A DNA stretch of 64,000 nucleotides from an uncultured Fodinibius sp. (GTDB taxonomy: Bacteria; Bacteroidota; Rhodothermia; Balneolales; Balneolaceae), in assembly GCA_913056235.1 (NCBI GenBank), contig CAJXMW010000002.1, positions 538,851-602,850 of the forward strand. The letters run 5' to 3'. Numbering within the stretch: position 1 is the first letter of the stretch; every line of letters begins with the position of its first letter. Below, in pieces: positions 17,362 to 26,451 of this stretch. The notes beneath the pieces were generated by a model that was given only the letters and a program-made list of their open reading frames with translations, was not told where the DNA came from and did no database searches. Position numbers and translations under genes: made by a program.

Positions 17362-18768
17362 ATGGAATTGATTTCAATCTTGTTTATAGTCATTGGCGTT
17401 ATCCTTGGCTACGCCATCGCTCATTTCAAGTATAAAAGCAGTCAGGCACTTAGCAAAGAGGAAGCCGACGCATTGGAGGCCGAACGTGAGCAGGCGATGC
17501 AGACTATCTCACGGCTGGAGGAGCGCAACGAAAATCTGTCCCAGCAGCTTGAGGATGCCGAGGCCGAGGAGAAAGAAGCCACTCGTCACGCTAATGAGGC
17601 CGAGAAGCAGCTGGCCGAACTCAATGCCGACTACCGCAATCTGAAGGAGCGGCTCAGCGAGCAGAAAGAGGAGATGCAGAACCTACAGGAAAAGTTCAAG
17701 GACGAGTTTGAGAACCTGGCCAACAAGATCCTGGAGGAGAAGTCCCAGAAGTTTACCGAGCAGAACAAGGAAAAGCTGGATCAGCTGCTGAAGCCCCTCG
17801 GTGAAAAGATGGAGGAATTTAAGAAGAAGGTCGAGGAGACCCACAAAGAAGATATCGAGGGACGCAGCTCACTGAAACAGCACCTGGAGCATCTGAAAGA
17901 GATGAACCAGCAGATGGCCAAGGAGGCGAAGGATCTGACCAAAGCACTGAAGGGCGAATCCAAGACGCAGGGCAGCTGGGGCGAAGTGATCCTGCAGCGT
18001 ATCCTCGAGAAGTCGGGGCTTACCAAGGGACGCGAATACGAAATTCAGGAAAGTCACACTACCGACGAAGGACGGCGCCTGCAACCGGATGTGGTGGTCC
18101 ACCTGCCGGACGAGAAGCGTTTGGTGATCGATTCCAAAGTTTCGCTGACGGCCTACGAGCGAATGACCTCGGCCGAGGACGAAGACGAGCGGGAAAGCGC
18201 GCTCAAGCAGCACGTGGCATCTTTGCGAAGTCATGTGAAGGGGCTCAGCAGCAAAAATTACGAGCAGCTTTACGGCGGCAACAGTCCCGATTTCGTGCTG
18301 ATGTTTGTGCCTATTGAATCGGCCTTTGGCGTGGCGTTGCAGCAGGACACGAGTCTCTACTATGACGCTTTCGACAAGAATATCGTGATTGTGAGTCCTT
18401 CTACGCTGCTGGCTACGCTGGCCACCATCGACAGTGTCTGGAAGCAGGAGTATCAGAGTAAAAATGCGCAGGAGATCGCCGAGCGCGGCGGTGCACTGTA
18501 TGACAAGTTTGTACTGTTTGTGGAGAGCATGCAGGATATCGGCCAGCGTATCCGTCAGACCCAGGAAAGCTACGACGAGGCGATGGGACGCCTTTCCGAA
18601 GGGCGCGGTAATGTAATCCGTCAGGTGGAGATGCTGCGGGAACTGGGCGCCAAATCCAGCAAGAATATGCCGGCCGAATTAGCCGACCAGCATGAGCTGA
18701 GCGATGGGGAGGAGCAGGCCGCTGACGGTGACGAGGAGGAATCGCCGGAGTTTGAGTTTAACGATTAA
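17362..18768 (+). CDS. rmuC: DNA recombination protein RmuC
   Basis: The 468-residue protein has an N-terminal membrane anchor (ISILFIVIGVILGYAIAHF). A long coiled coil follows to about residue 190. The RmuC nuclease-like domain then carries GSWGEVILQRILEKSGL, QPDVVVHLPDEKRLVIDSKVSLTAYE and FVLMFVPIESAFGVAL, a PD-(D/E)xK-like core. The tail is very acidic. RmuC limits rearrangements at inverted repeats. It may be expressed independently of the OLD gene 170 bp upstream, because base composition changes sharply between them. Confidence 0.95.
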   Translation: MELISILFIVIGVILGYAIAHFKYKSSQALSKEEADALEAEREQAMQTISRLEERNENLSQQLEDAEAEEKEATRHANEAEKQLAELNADYRNLKERLSEQKEEMQNLQEKFKDEFENLANKILEEKSQKFTEQNKEKLDQLLKPLGEKMEEFKKKVEETHKEDIEGRSSLKQHLEHLKEMNQQMAKEAKDLTKALKGESKTQGSWGEVILQRILEKSGLTKGREYEIQESHTTDEGRRLQPDVVVHLPDEKRLVIDSKVSLTAYERMTSAEDEDERESALKQHVASLRSHVKGLSSKNYEQLYGGNSPDFVLMFVPIESAFGVALQQDTSLYYDAFDKNIVIVSPSTLLATLATIDSVWKQEYQSKNAQEIAERGGALYDKFVLFVESMQDIGQRIRQTQESYDEAMGRLSEGRGNVIRQVEMLRELGAKSSKNMPAELADQHELSDGEEQAADGDEEESPEFEFND

Positions 18769-18785
18769 GGTTGATCCCATCTTAT

Positions 18786-18868
18786 TCTTCCCCTACAGGT
18801 TGGGGAAGAGACTCGTCAACTAAGTTTAGGAATAAAAAGGAGTCCCTCTCCCTAATTTTTAGGGAGAG
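18786..18868. repeat. Two intergenic hairpins after rmuC
   Basis: TCTTCCCC...GGGGAAGA (18786-18809) and CTCTCCCT...AGGGAGAG (18846-18868) are both strong stems. The second resembles the hairpin at 47715-47738 (CTCCCT...AGGGAG), so these are likely members of a dispersed palindromic family. They may also end rmuC transcription, although neither has a proper T-run. Confidence 0.5.
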
Positions 18869-19000
18869 GACAGGAGAGGGTCAAATAAAGAAAACAAAAG
18901 AGGGACAAAAATTAGGTGGCAGGAGATATCCGTAAATAGGAGAAGCCAAAACCGATTTAATAATTTTATTTATCCCAAAAGCTTTTCATATTCCCGCCTT

Positions 19001-19597
19001 ATGAAAAAATGCAGCCCTTATCTTATTTGCCTTCTTTTTTTATTTGGATCAACAAGTATCACATTTAGCCAAGATGTAACTATTAATCGCTCAAGAGGTG
19101 GTGAAAACCTGAAGAGCGCGTCCAAAGCGCGGAGTATTGCCCTTACCAATACGGCATTGTCCATTGGTACAGGTATTGGGATGGTCGCCCTCTTCGAGAA
19201 TAATACCGCTAAGACCATTGGTGGTATCTTGGGAGCATATGGCGTAATAATTGGACCATCGACCGGAAATTTTTATGCCAATGATTATCCACGGGGATTT
19301 GCCGGTGCCGGTGTCCGGGTTATCGGGGCCTTTCTCATGGCCGACGGCACCAGTGAACTATTTGGACGCGAATTTGCCGATGCGCTGGGCGTCGATGATC
19401 AAGAGGTTTCGCTAACGGATACTAAAATACTGATAGGCGAAGCGTTGATTTTAGGGAGCATGATCTACAATATTCTCAGCGTAGATAAGTCGGTGGCGGA
19501 ATACAATAATAGCTCGCGGCGATTTGCCATTAATGTAAAATCAACAGTCATCAATGATAAGGTGGCGCCGGTGTTAACGGCTAATATCAATTTTTGA
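19001..19597 (+). CDS. Secreted protein of unknown function
   Basis: The 198-residue protein has a clear signal peptide (YLICLLFLFGSTSITFS-Q). Several glycine-rich hydrophobic stretches follow (NTALSIGTGIGMVALFENN, TIGGILGAYGVIIGPSTGNFYAND, GAGVRVIGAFLM, KILIGEALILGSMIYNIL). The pattern fits a small outer-membrane or membrane-associated protein. No family is recognised. It is convergent with the anti-sigma-like gene that follows. Confidence 0.65.
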   Translation: MKKCSPYLICLLFLFGSTSITFSQDVTINRSRGGENLKSASKARSIALTNTALSIGTGIGMVALFENNTAKTIGGILGAYGVIIGPSTGNFYANDYPRGFAGAGVRVIGAFLMADGTSELFGREFADALGVDDQEVSLTDTKILIGEALILGSMIYNILSVDKSVAEYNNSSRRFAINVKSTVINDKVAPVLTANINF

Positions 19598-19634
19598 GGA
19601 TAATTCAGAGAGGTGGAGAAACGAGTGCAGGTGG

Positions 19635-20549
19635 CTACTGCTGCTCCGGATTATACTTGAGTGGCTTCACCAAGGAGGCCAGGGTGTTACCATTGTGATT
19701 TGATATGGCCGCATACCATACATCATCCCATTTCCAGGATACCACATGCTTGCCGTTGACATTGCGAATGTAAAAATCTTCCGGCTTGTTGCACTTTTTA
19801 ACGGCCTCTTTGTACCGGTCGAGATGCCCAAATTCTTTGAGTTTGTCCAGTTTAAAGGCAAAAATGTAGATGTACTGGCTTTGATCTGGCAGGAAGTACT
19901 CTAACATCGGCGCTTTATAATTGGGTACAAACTCCCCGTAAACGACGCCCTTGAATTCAGCATTTTCCAACGCAGGGATGGTGATCGGCATATCATAATT
20001 CCGGGCCAATTGTATTTCGGCCGAACTCATGTTGGCCGTTGAGATTGTTGGCGGTACAAACTGTCCCTTGTGTTGTTTGAAATGCTCATAAGCATATTCT
20101 TCAATATTATAAACGGTCTGATATTCAGCCGGCTGATCGTAGAAATTAAAAAATCCCCAGAAAGCAGCGGCAATTAACAGGGTAGCAGCTATAGAAAAAG
20201 CAAAGTGACGAAATGAGCTCGACTCTTGGGTATTGCTGTGGTCGGGATTTTGCTCAGCAGGACCACCGCCGGCCAGGTCGTAGATAGGCACATCCATATT
20301 TTGTAGCGAAGCTTCTTGCTGACCGATCGTTTTCACATACTGACGAAGAGAGTCCGGGGCTTTGGCGCATGGACAGCGTGACTCAACAAGTGCTTTAATT
20401 TTTTTGATGGATTCGTATTCCTTCCGCACCTCTGGGTTCTGTGCGATAAAATCCATGAAAGCCTTGCGTTCGTCAGCAGTCGCTTCACCATCAACGATAG
20501 GGGCGATCAGCTCAAACGCTTCGTCTTTCGTTAGCTCATTCTTACCCAT
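19635..20549 (-). CDS. Anti-sigma-factor-like transmembrane protein
   Basis: The 304-residue protein has an N-terminal region typical of anti-sigma factors (EAFELIAPIVDGEATADERKAFMDFIAQNPEVRKEYESIKKIKALV, then RCPCAKAPDSLRQYV). One transmembrane helix (FSIAATLLIAAAFWGFFNFY, about residue 115-135) and a ~165-residue outer domain follow. The zinc-binding HxxxCxxC pattern is not complete, since only CxC is seen. No sigma-factor gene is adjacent; the ECF gene nearest in this window, at 28671, already has its own partner. Its sigma target, if any, is elsewhere. Confidence 0.6.
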   Translation of the reverse strand: MGKNELTKDEAFELIAPIVDGEATADERKAFMDFIAQNPEVRKEYESIKKIKALVESRCPCAKAPDSLRQYVKTIGQQEASLQNMDVPIYDLAGGGPAEQNPDHSNTQESSSFRHFAFSIAATLLIAAAFWGFFNFYDQPAEYQTVYNIEEYAYEHFKQHKGQFVPPTISTANMSSAEIQLARNYDMPITIPALENAEFKGVVYGEFVPNYKAPMLEYFLPDQSQYIYIFAFKLDKLKEFGHLDRYKEAVKKCNKPEDFYIRNVNGKHVVSWKWDDVWYAAISNHNGNTLASLVKPLKYNPEQQ

Positions 20550-20673
20550 AATATTTTTTTGCTCATCTGCTAGATGTTTGCGAATGGATGTAGTTCTTAC
20601 TCATCACTTCAACATAGTCCCCTATAGCAGTGTTCCAATCCTTAAACTTAATTTTCTGCTCCACTCTACAAAT

Positions 20674-21564
20674 TTACTCCGACTGTTGATGCGCCAGCAA
20701 CACGTAAAAACCATCAAGAACTGACAGGTTTGTATGTGTTACTTTTTGGATCTCAGTGCTAATTTCTTGAGCATCATGCAATTGACTTATTTCAAATTCT
20801 GTTTCAGACAAGAGATGCTTGTAGCTGTCAATGGAACGGTCGAACTGTAGTTGCTCATTCACCAGCTTAACGCTGCTCTTGAAAACCCAGCGATAGAAAG
20901 AAGGTAATTCATTCAGGGCAAAATGGGTGCTTATTAAAGCAGGGTTGTGCGAGAAATATTGCCGTATTTGCTGTAAACAACGGGATACGGTTTCAGGAGC
21001 CAGGTAATCAAAGAACCCCTCGGCTACAATAATAGTTTTCCTGGATGGATCAATGCGAGGATGATCGCTGAATTCGGTTTTGAGATCATCGGCAGGCAGA
21101 TGTGAGGTGATGATATCCGGATGAGGCTGCCCGGGATAGCAATTGCTTAAAAAATGACGTTTTAAGGCAGCCATCTTCGGGGCATCAAACTCAAAGCAGT
21201 CTATGCCGTGCTGAGTAAAATGGTACGATAGGTGATCAAAACCTGCGCCCAGAACGATAAGTTGATCATAACCTTCATCAACCAGCTGCTTGGCCATACG
21301 TTGGATGTACCATTTGCGGGCAACAATATGCAGCAGATCGCCCGGCAACAGCAGCTCCTCTGACCAGATGTACAGGCGTCGGACCCAGTCGAAATCGAGC
21401 CAGTAATGATAATAGCGCAGCGGGGCCGGCAGCGAGCGGATGAGCTTCTCGTAGAAGGTAACGACAGAATCATCAAAGAGGGGCTGAAACCGCTCAATAC
21501 GGCTGAGTCCATAAAATTTGATCGCCACAAAAGCGGCTGTCTGACTTATCTGATCGGCTTTCAT
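20674..21564 (-). CDS. Leucine carboxyl methyltransferase-like SAM methyltransferase
   Basis: The 296-residue protein has the LCM-type pattern. An N-terminal helical cap (ISQTAAFVAIKFYGLSRI) leads to the SAM-binding GxGxD-like motif QLIVLGAGFDHLSYHF. It continues FEFDAPKMAALKRHFL, an acidic strand end, and KTIIVAEGFFDYLAPETVSRCLQQIRQYF. Bacterial members methylate small molecules or polyketide precursors; the substrate here is not known. A ~70-bp gap separates its upstream end from the lipoprotein gene. Confidence 0.8.
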   Translation of the reverse strand: MKADQISQTAAFVAIKFYGLSRIERFQPLFDDSVVTFYEKLIRSLPAPLRYYHYWLDFDWVRRLYIWSEELLLPGDLLHIVARKWYIQRMAKQLVDEGYDQLIVLGAGFDHLSYHFTQHGIDCFEFDAPKMAALKRHFLSNCYPGQPHPDIITSHLPADDLKTEFSDHPRIDPSRKTIIVAEGFFDYLAPETVSRCLQQIRQYFSHNPALISTHFALNELPSFYRWVFKSSVKLVNEQLQFDRSIDSYKHLLSETEFEISQLHDAQEISTEIQKVTHTNLSVLDGFYVLLAHQQSE

Positions 21565-21633
21565 AATGGCGAAACGTAATAGTTTCTGTGCTCAAGCCCA
21601 ACAAATTGTGGACATCATCAAGTGGTGTGATCC

Positions 21634-22569
21634 CTACGGCTGCGTAGTATGTACGAGGGGCCGGTTAACGATGGCAACGTTGTTTTGCAAGATGTTGGCA
21701 TCCCGGGCAGAGGAAAGATCGGTGACCATTTGAAAGTCAGCATTATCGTAAATATTAAGCTGCCAGAGCGGAGAATAGGTTGAATCTACGGGAGTTGTGG
21801 CTGCAATATTGTGGGTAAGCATGCTGCCGGTTTCGGTTTTATATCCCGAAGGGAAACCACCACCGTCTTTTCCGGGATTGACGTTAAATGAGACGTACAT
21901 TAGTGAGATGGGAGTATGACCGTAAGATGTCAGTGAGAGCGCTTTTTCCTCAAACGTAAAATAATAGACTACCTTGTTTTTATACCATCCGCGGTGCAGG
22001 CTGTTATTGCCACTCCCAAGGCGCTTTTTGGCCGTAGATCCCTTGGGAACAATAGGACAGTTGACAATTCTCGGCGTTGGTTGTATTTCGTAGCCTGCTT
22101 CTTGGATCTCTGCTAAACTTGTGGCACTGTTGGCTTCGTAGCTGGAGGGAACGATAACGCGGTGGACCTGCCAGAAATCGTTGTATCCCTTGTCGCCGGG
22201 AATAACATCAACAATATTGGGCTGATCAACGGGCGTATTTTCATTCTTTCGAAAAAGAACATACAGCGGCGCTGGCTGCCGGGGCATCACATCAAAATGA
22301 TAGTACTCGATAACCTGCCCGTTGGGACCGAGTCCCTTGGTAATGAATGGCTCCGCATCAAAATTTATTGGTTCATTTGGACCCGGCAAATCAGGGTTGG
22401 AGCTACGTTGGAAAAGAGTACCGGCCGCTTCACTGAAACGATCAATTGATGCTTGCTTTGCATATTGGTCGGAAAGTAGAGGCTTGCTGGCATTATCGCT
22501 ACAACCACTGAGGGCTAGCAGTAGTCCAAGCAGTAAGATCCAACAGTGGTGTTTGAATGTTGTTAACAT
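21634..22569 (-). CDS. Lipoprotein of unknown function
   Basis: The 311-residue protein has a lipobox ending at Cys23 (LLLGLLLALSGC). The mature part shows no recognised family. Features include FDAEPFITKGLGPNGQVIEYYHFDVMPRQPAPLYVLFRK and VNCPIVPKGSTAKKRLGSGNNSLHRGWYKNKVVYYFTFEEKAL. It ends in a strand-rich region. It is probably attached to the outer membrane. Confidence 0.7.
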   Translation of the reverse strand: MLTTFKHHCWILLLGLLLALSGCSDNASKPLLSDQYAKQASIDRFSEAAGTLFQRSSNPDLPGPNEPINFDAEPFITKGLGPNGQVIEYYHFDVMPRQPAPLYVLFRKNENTPVDQPNIVDVIPGDKGYNDFWQVHRVIVPSSYEANSATSLAEIQEAGYEIQPTPRIVNCPIVPKGSTAKKRLGSGNNSLHRGWYKNKVVYYFTFEEKALSLTSYGHTPISLMYVSFNVNPGKDGGGFPSGYKTETGSMLTHNIAATTPVDSTYSPLWQLNIYDNADFQMVTDLSSARDANILQNNVAIVNRPLVHTTQP

Positions 22570-22662
22570 TTTGGGACCGTAGCTTATTTCGAGGTTGCTA
22601 CATCAAAAAGCCAACATAACAAGATTGCAAGGCTTTCTGAATTTCTACTCAAATGTGATTAA

Positions 22663-23352
22663 TTATGAATGGGCAATCGAAAACTTCGACCACGGTTCCT
22701 CGCTGGGCGGCGCCAACTCGAAATGTAGTTCTTGTTTTAGCTGGGGATGTTCAAACCGCAGCTCAACAGCGCGCAGTGCCATATTCCGTCCGTCGGGCTG
22801 ATCGAGCCCATATTTGTAGTCACCCCAGATGGGATAGCCTTCTTCGGCCAGCTGTACCCGAATTTGGTGCGGTCGGCCGGTCTGCAGGTGGATAGAAAGC
22901 AGGTTCAGCTTATGGATCTCTTCCAGCTTGGAAAAGGAAAGGATCGCCTCCTTGGCTTTTTTCTGATTACCGTTCACAACATTTACAATGTTCTTATCAC
23001 GATCCTTGTGGAGATAGTGGTTCAATAGACCGTTTTGGGGCGGATTACCTGAAGTTACGGCCCAGTATGTTTTCTGCATCGTACGGTCGCGCATTTGCTG
23101 TGACAGTCCATCCGCCGCATTTCGATTTTTTGCGAGCAGCATCAATCCACCCACCGGACGGTCCAGCCGATGCACCAAGCCAAGGAAGGGATTATTTTGT
23201 GATCTGTTCAGATATTCTTTGCACAAACTCAATACATCAGGGTCACCGGTCTGGTCTTTTTGGGATAGCACGTTAACCGGTTTTTGGATGACAAGTATAT
23301 GATCATCCTCAAAAATAATAGGTATTTCCGGTTGCGTGTGGGTACGCTTCAT
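22663..23352 (-). CDS. RluA-family pseudouridine synthase
   Basis: The 229-residue protein lacks an S4 domain. It begins with IPIIFEDDHILVIQKPVNVLSQKDQTGDPDVLSL. The catalytic motif LVHRLDRPVGGLMLLAKN carries the Asp nucleophile of the RluA class. Further family text is YWAVTSG and TGRPHQIRVQLAEEGYPIWGDYKYG. It isomerises specific uridines in rRNA or tRNA; the target site cannot be read from sequence. Length is that of compact RluA/TruC-like members. Confidence 0.92.
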   Translation of the reverse strand: MKRTHTQPEIPIIFEDDHILVIQKPVNVLSQKDQTGDPDVLSLCKEYLNRSQNNPFLGLVHRLDRPVGGLMLLAKNRNAADGLSQQMRDRTMQKTYWAVTSGNPPQNGLLNHYLHKDRDKNIVNVVNGNQKKAKEAILSFSKLEEIHKLNLLSIHLQTGRPHQIRVQLAEEGYPIWGDYKYGLDQPDGRNMALRAVELRFEHPQLKQELHFELAPPSEEPWSKFSIAHS

Positions 23353-23437
23353 GATTTGATATGGCCTAAATATTTAATGAAATGAGTTTTATAAAAAGGG
23401 TGATAGTATCAGGAAGCAATAGGAATGGAAAAGCAAG

Positions 23438-24322
23438 TTAGCGCAAAATTATAGAAAGATATCCGATTTGTTCAAAAATTCTTTTTTTACTTTTTCCCCT
23501 TTCCAACTTATTCAGCAGAACCAAATACAGTGCCCAGCGAATTGAAAATTTAACCAGGTCATACATAGCCGTTAATGTTCCTCTACTCTTTTTGATAGCT
23601 AGAAATTGACCGTATTGGAAACATCTTTTTTGAAGCCATACCGTATTACACCGTGATTTAGGTACATAGTGGGAAACTACAGCTCCAGGTACATCTACCT
23701 CATTAAATCCGGCACTTCTCATTCTTGCTTGCATTTCACTCTCTTGACCGACGGCGCCAGTTTCAGATCCGGGTCCAAATCTAGGATCAAATCCTCCCAA
23801 TTGTTTAATATCGTCTGCAAAGGCCGCCCAGTTAAGCCCCAAATAACCGCTTTGCATTCTGGTGTTATGTAAGTCGTAACCACGGGCAGAATAAGGCAGT
23901 AGCTGTTCCAGCCAATCGGGAGGCTCTTCTTCTCTGTCCACCATTACAGGACCACCAAAAAAGGCATGCTGTTCGTACTTTCTTGATGCTGCTTCATATG
24001 CTATTAATGTTTTAGGATCTACAAACACATCATCATCGGTAAAAAAAATAAGATCATTTTTCACCTTGGAAAGTGCTCTGTTAAGGGCTTTGCTCTTATT
24101 TCCCCATTCCACGTGTAAATATTCAGCATTCAGCTTTGCAGGTAATTCAGAAACAAGTTTTTTAACACCCAGGCATGAACCATTTTCTACCACAATCATT
24201 TTATTATATGAATCCGGTAATTCACAGGAGACAATAGAATTAAGGGTACGCTTGAGTAAGTCAAGTCGTCCATTGGTAGGTATAATAATCGAGATCTTAT
24301 TGGATTTAATCATGCTTGGCAC
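23438..24322 (-). CDS. Family 2 glycosyltransferase
   Basis: The 294-residue GT-A fold protein shows ISIIIPTNGRLDLLKRTLNSI and KNDLIFFTDDDVFVDP, the DxD metal site. The acceptor side has LGGFDPRFGPGSETGAVGQESEMQARM. A hydrophobic C-terminal segment (SIRWALYLVLLN) may dock to the membrane. It is isolated from any polysaccharide cluster, and AT-rich relative to its neighbours. Sugar donor and acceptor are unknown. Confidence 0.88.
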   Translation of the reverse strand: MPSMIKSNKISIIIPTNGRLDLLKRTLNSIVSCELPDSYNKMIVVENGSCLGVKKLVSELPAKLNAEYLHVEWGNKSKALNRALSKVKNDLIFFTDDDVFVDPKTLIAYEAASRKYEQHAFFGGPVMVDREEEPPDWLEQLLPYSARGYDLHNTRMQSGYLGLNWAAFADDIKQLGGFDPRFGPGSETGAVGQESEMQARMRSAGFNEVDVPGAVVSHYVPKSRCNTVWLQKRCFQYGQFLAIKKSRGTLTAMYDLVKFSIRWALYLVLLNKLERGKSKKRIFEQIGYLSIILR

Positions 24323-24535
24323 GTGGTTCTAAAAAAAGAGGTTACATTAGTTGATACTTGCTTTACAATTATATTGTTCCTCGATGTTATAAGATTGGAT
24401 AAGATTAACGATCTCAGTGTGATTGTGGTAGATTCTATTCTAAGGCAAGAGATTAGCACACTGGGATGTCAGTGTCTTCCTCTGTAAAAGTACGTTCACT
24501 GGCTTATTGATGAGAAGCTGGTATTGTTTGCTTCA

Positions 24536-26008
24536 TCAGGCGTTGGTATAGCGTTCAATGCGTTCTTGAGCTTCCGGTTCGGTCAACAGACTAACACCGG
24601 TCAACAGACTAATATTGATAATCAGCCCATAAATACCTTCGTGGAGAGGAAAGGGGCGAAGTTCAGGGTAAAGCAGGAAGAAGATGGTGGCTGCCACGCC
24701 GCCCAGAAGTCCACTCACAGCGCCATAGCCATTGGCTCGTTTCCAGTAAAACATGCAAAAAACCAAGGGGAATATTTGTGCGACTCCTCCATAAGAGCCA
24801 AGTAGTAAGTTTACAATTGGAATGTCAGAGATAACCGCAAAGTAGTAAGCGACCAAGCTGATAACAATCACCAGCAGCCGGATGAGGTAGCGTTCTTTTT
24901 GATCCGTTTTCCAACGATCGGGCAAAATGTGATCGAGCCCGTCGCGTACACCTATAGAGGCCGCCGAGTGCAAGATGGCATCGCCCGATGACATAGATGC
25001 GGCGAGAGTTCCCGCGCAAACCAGCCCGATGATAATGACCGGCAAGTCGAGCTGGGTAAGTACATGTGGCAGGATCGTATCAGCCGGTGTAACGCCGGGA
25101 TAGGCCAGGATGGCTGTGAAACCAATAATCAGAATGGGAATCAAAAAGAGCTGAAATGTGGGATAAAGGACGGCCGTCAGCTTCATCGTACGATCGCTGT
25201 CTGCGGCAAAAGCACGCATAAAAAGGTGTGGCCAAACCGAGAAACCCACCGCCGAAACGACTACGGCCGAGCTGTACCCCCACCAACTCCATGGTTCACC
25301 GGCGGCATTGAGACCGGGTGCCTGCAGCATGACCGACATATCGCTCTGGGCAATTTGAGTAAACATTTCGCCCACGCCGCCAAAGAGTTTGTAGGGCAGG
25401 TATAGTCCCAGAAACCAGGCAATGACCATCATAAAAATACCTTGGAAAGTGTTCGTCCAGCCTACGCCCATCACGCCGCTGAAATAAACATAGAGTAGTA
25501 CCACAAGGTAGGCGATGCCGGCGCCGAGCCATTGGGGAATCACCCCATTGCTGATGGTGGTGAGCACATAACCGGCTCCTTTCATCTGCAGAGTCAGATA
25601 CGGAATAAAAACGATGATGCTGAGTATAGCCAGCAAGGCGGAAAGCGAGGTGCTATTAAAGCGATCCTGCAGGATTTCAGCCTGGGTGACGAATCCATAT
25701 TTTTCGCCGAGCCGGCGTACCTTTGGTCCAAAGAAATAGATAGGTATCATCCCGGTAGTTCCATAGGCGATGATATACAGGGCTGCTGTTCCGCGCGAAT
25801 AGGCCCAGCCGGGTCCACCCAGAAAGGCGAAGGAGGAGAAAATTGAAGCTCCCATCACAAAGTAGAGTATCAGCAGGTTCATACTGCGGTCGCCGGCCAC
25901 AAAACCGGTGACACTGTCAGATACTTTGAGTCCCGGAATAATGCCCATGGCCAGAGTAATGGCCAAGTAGATTCCACAGATAATGACAACCGTAATCCAG
26001 CTTTCCAT
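24536..26008 (-). CDS. Sodium:solute symporter (SSS family)
   Basis: The 490-residue protein has about 13 hydrophobic segments with SSS-family signatures. These are GSIFSSFAFLGGPGWAYSRGTAALYIIAYG near TM2, WTNTFQGIFMMVIAWFLGLYLPYKLFGG, and VCAGTLAASMSSGDAILHSAASIGVRDGLD. It couples sodium influx to uptake of an organic solute; the closest type is pantothenate/proline-like, but the substrate is not certain. Its ATG shares a base with the stop of the DUF3311 gene upstream, so the two are translated together. Confidence 0.9.
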   Translation of the reverse strand: MESWITVVIICGIYLAITLAMGIIPGLKVSDSVTGFVAGDRSMNLLILYFVMGASIFSSFAFLGGPGWAYSRGTAALYIIAYGTTGMIPIYFFGPKVRRLGEKYGFVTQAEILQDRFNSTSLSALLAILSIIVFIPYLTLQMKGAGYVLTTISNGVIPQWLGAGIAYLVVLLYVYFSGVMGVGWTNTFQGIFMMVIAWFLGLYLPYKLFGGVGEMFTQIAQSDMSVMLQAPGLNAAGEPWSWWGYSSAVVVSAVGFSVWPHLFMRAFAADSDRTMKLTAVLYPTFQLFLIPILIIGFTAILAYPGVTPADTILPHVLTQLDLPVIIIGLVCAGTLAASMSSGDAILHSAASIGVRDGLDHILPDRWKTDQKERYLIRLLVIVISLVAYYFAVISDIPIVNLLLGSYGGVAQIFPLVFCMFYWKRANGYGAVSGLLGGVAATIFFLLYPELRPFPLHEGIYGLIINISLLTGVSLLTEPEAQERIERYTNA

Positions 26009-26241
26009 CAGCTTTGCACCCTCTCAGATTTTGTTTGTGATTCCTTATGAGCTGGATCGCTGAGATAGTACCAGAGCAGCAAAAAGAAAGCAGACAGCAG
26101 CATGGCTACAATCCACGCAAAGGACAGGGGTAACCCCAAAATTATCGGGTAAATACCGTCAAATAGGGCGTAAACAGGCCAGATGACCCCAAGCTGAATA
26201 ACGAACAATAGGGTTAAAAATATTTTCTTCCGTCTGCTCAT
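26008..26241 (-). CDS. DUF3311 small membrane protein
   Basis: The 77-residue protein has two transmembrane helices (IFLTLLFVIQLGVIWPVYALF and FAWIVAMLLSAFFLLLWYYL) and a charged tail. DUF3311 proteins are consistently encoded beside SSS-type symporters, and the stop overlaps the symporter start here. It is probably a partner or assembly factor for the transporter. It is divergent from uvrC; the 210 bp between them must contain both promoters. Confidence 0.85.
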   Translation of the reverse strand: MSRRKKIFLTLLFVIQLGVIWPVYALFDGIYPIILGLPLSFAWIVAMLLSAFFLLLWYYLSDPAHKESQTKSERVQS

Positions 26242-26451
26242 TTGCTGGGCTGCTTTTATAACTGAATTCGCTTACCAAGGTAATAATTTTGGCTGATGAA
26301 TCAAGCTTCCCATAATTCTTGAACAGTTGAATATTGGTTTTAAAAATCTTGATTGTGAGGTACTTATTGACCTTTGTTCGTTTCCATTCCAGCCTCAGTA
26401 TCAGTAAGTTTAGAGGTGAAAAAATGAAGGACAAAACATCAGCGTTGTACA

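Noticed and set aside
15275..18768. OLD gene and rmuC as a two-gene defence operon
   Set aside because: 170 bp gap, sharp change in base composition, and rmuC is a common core gene.
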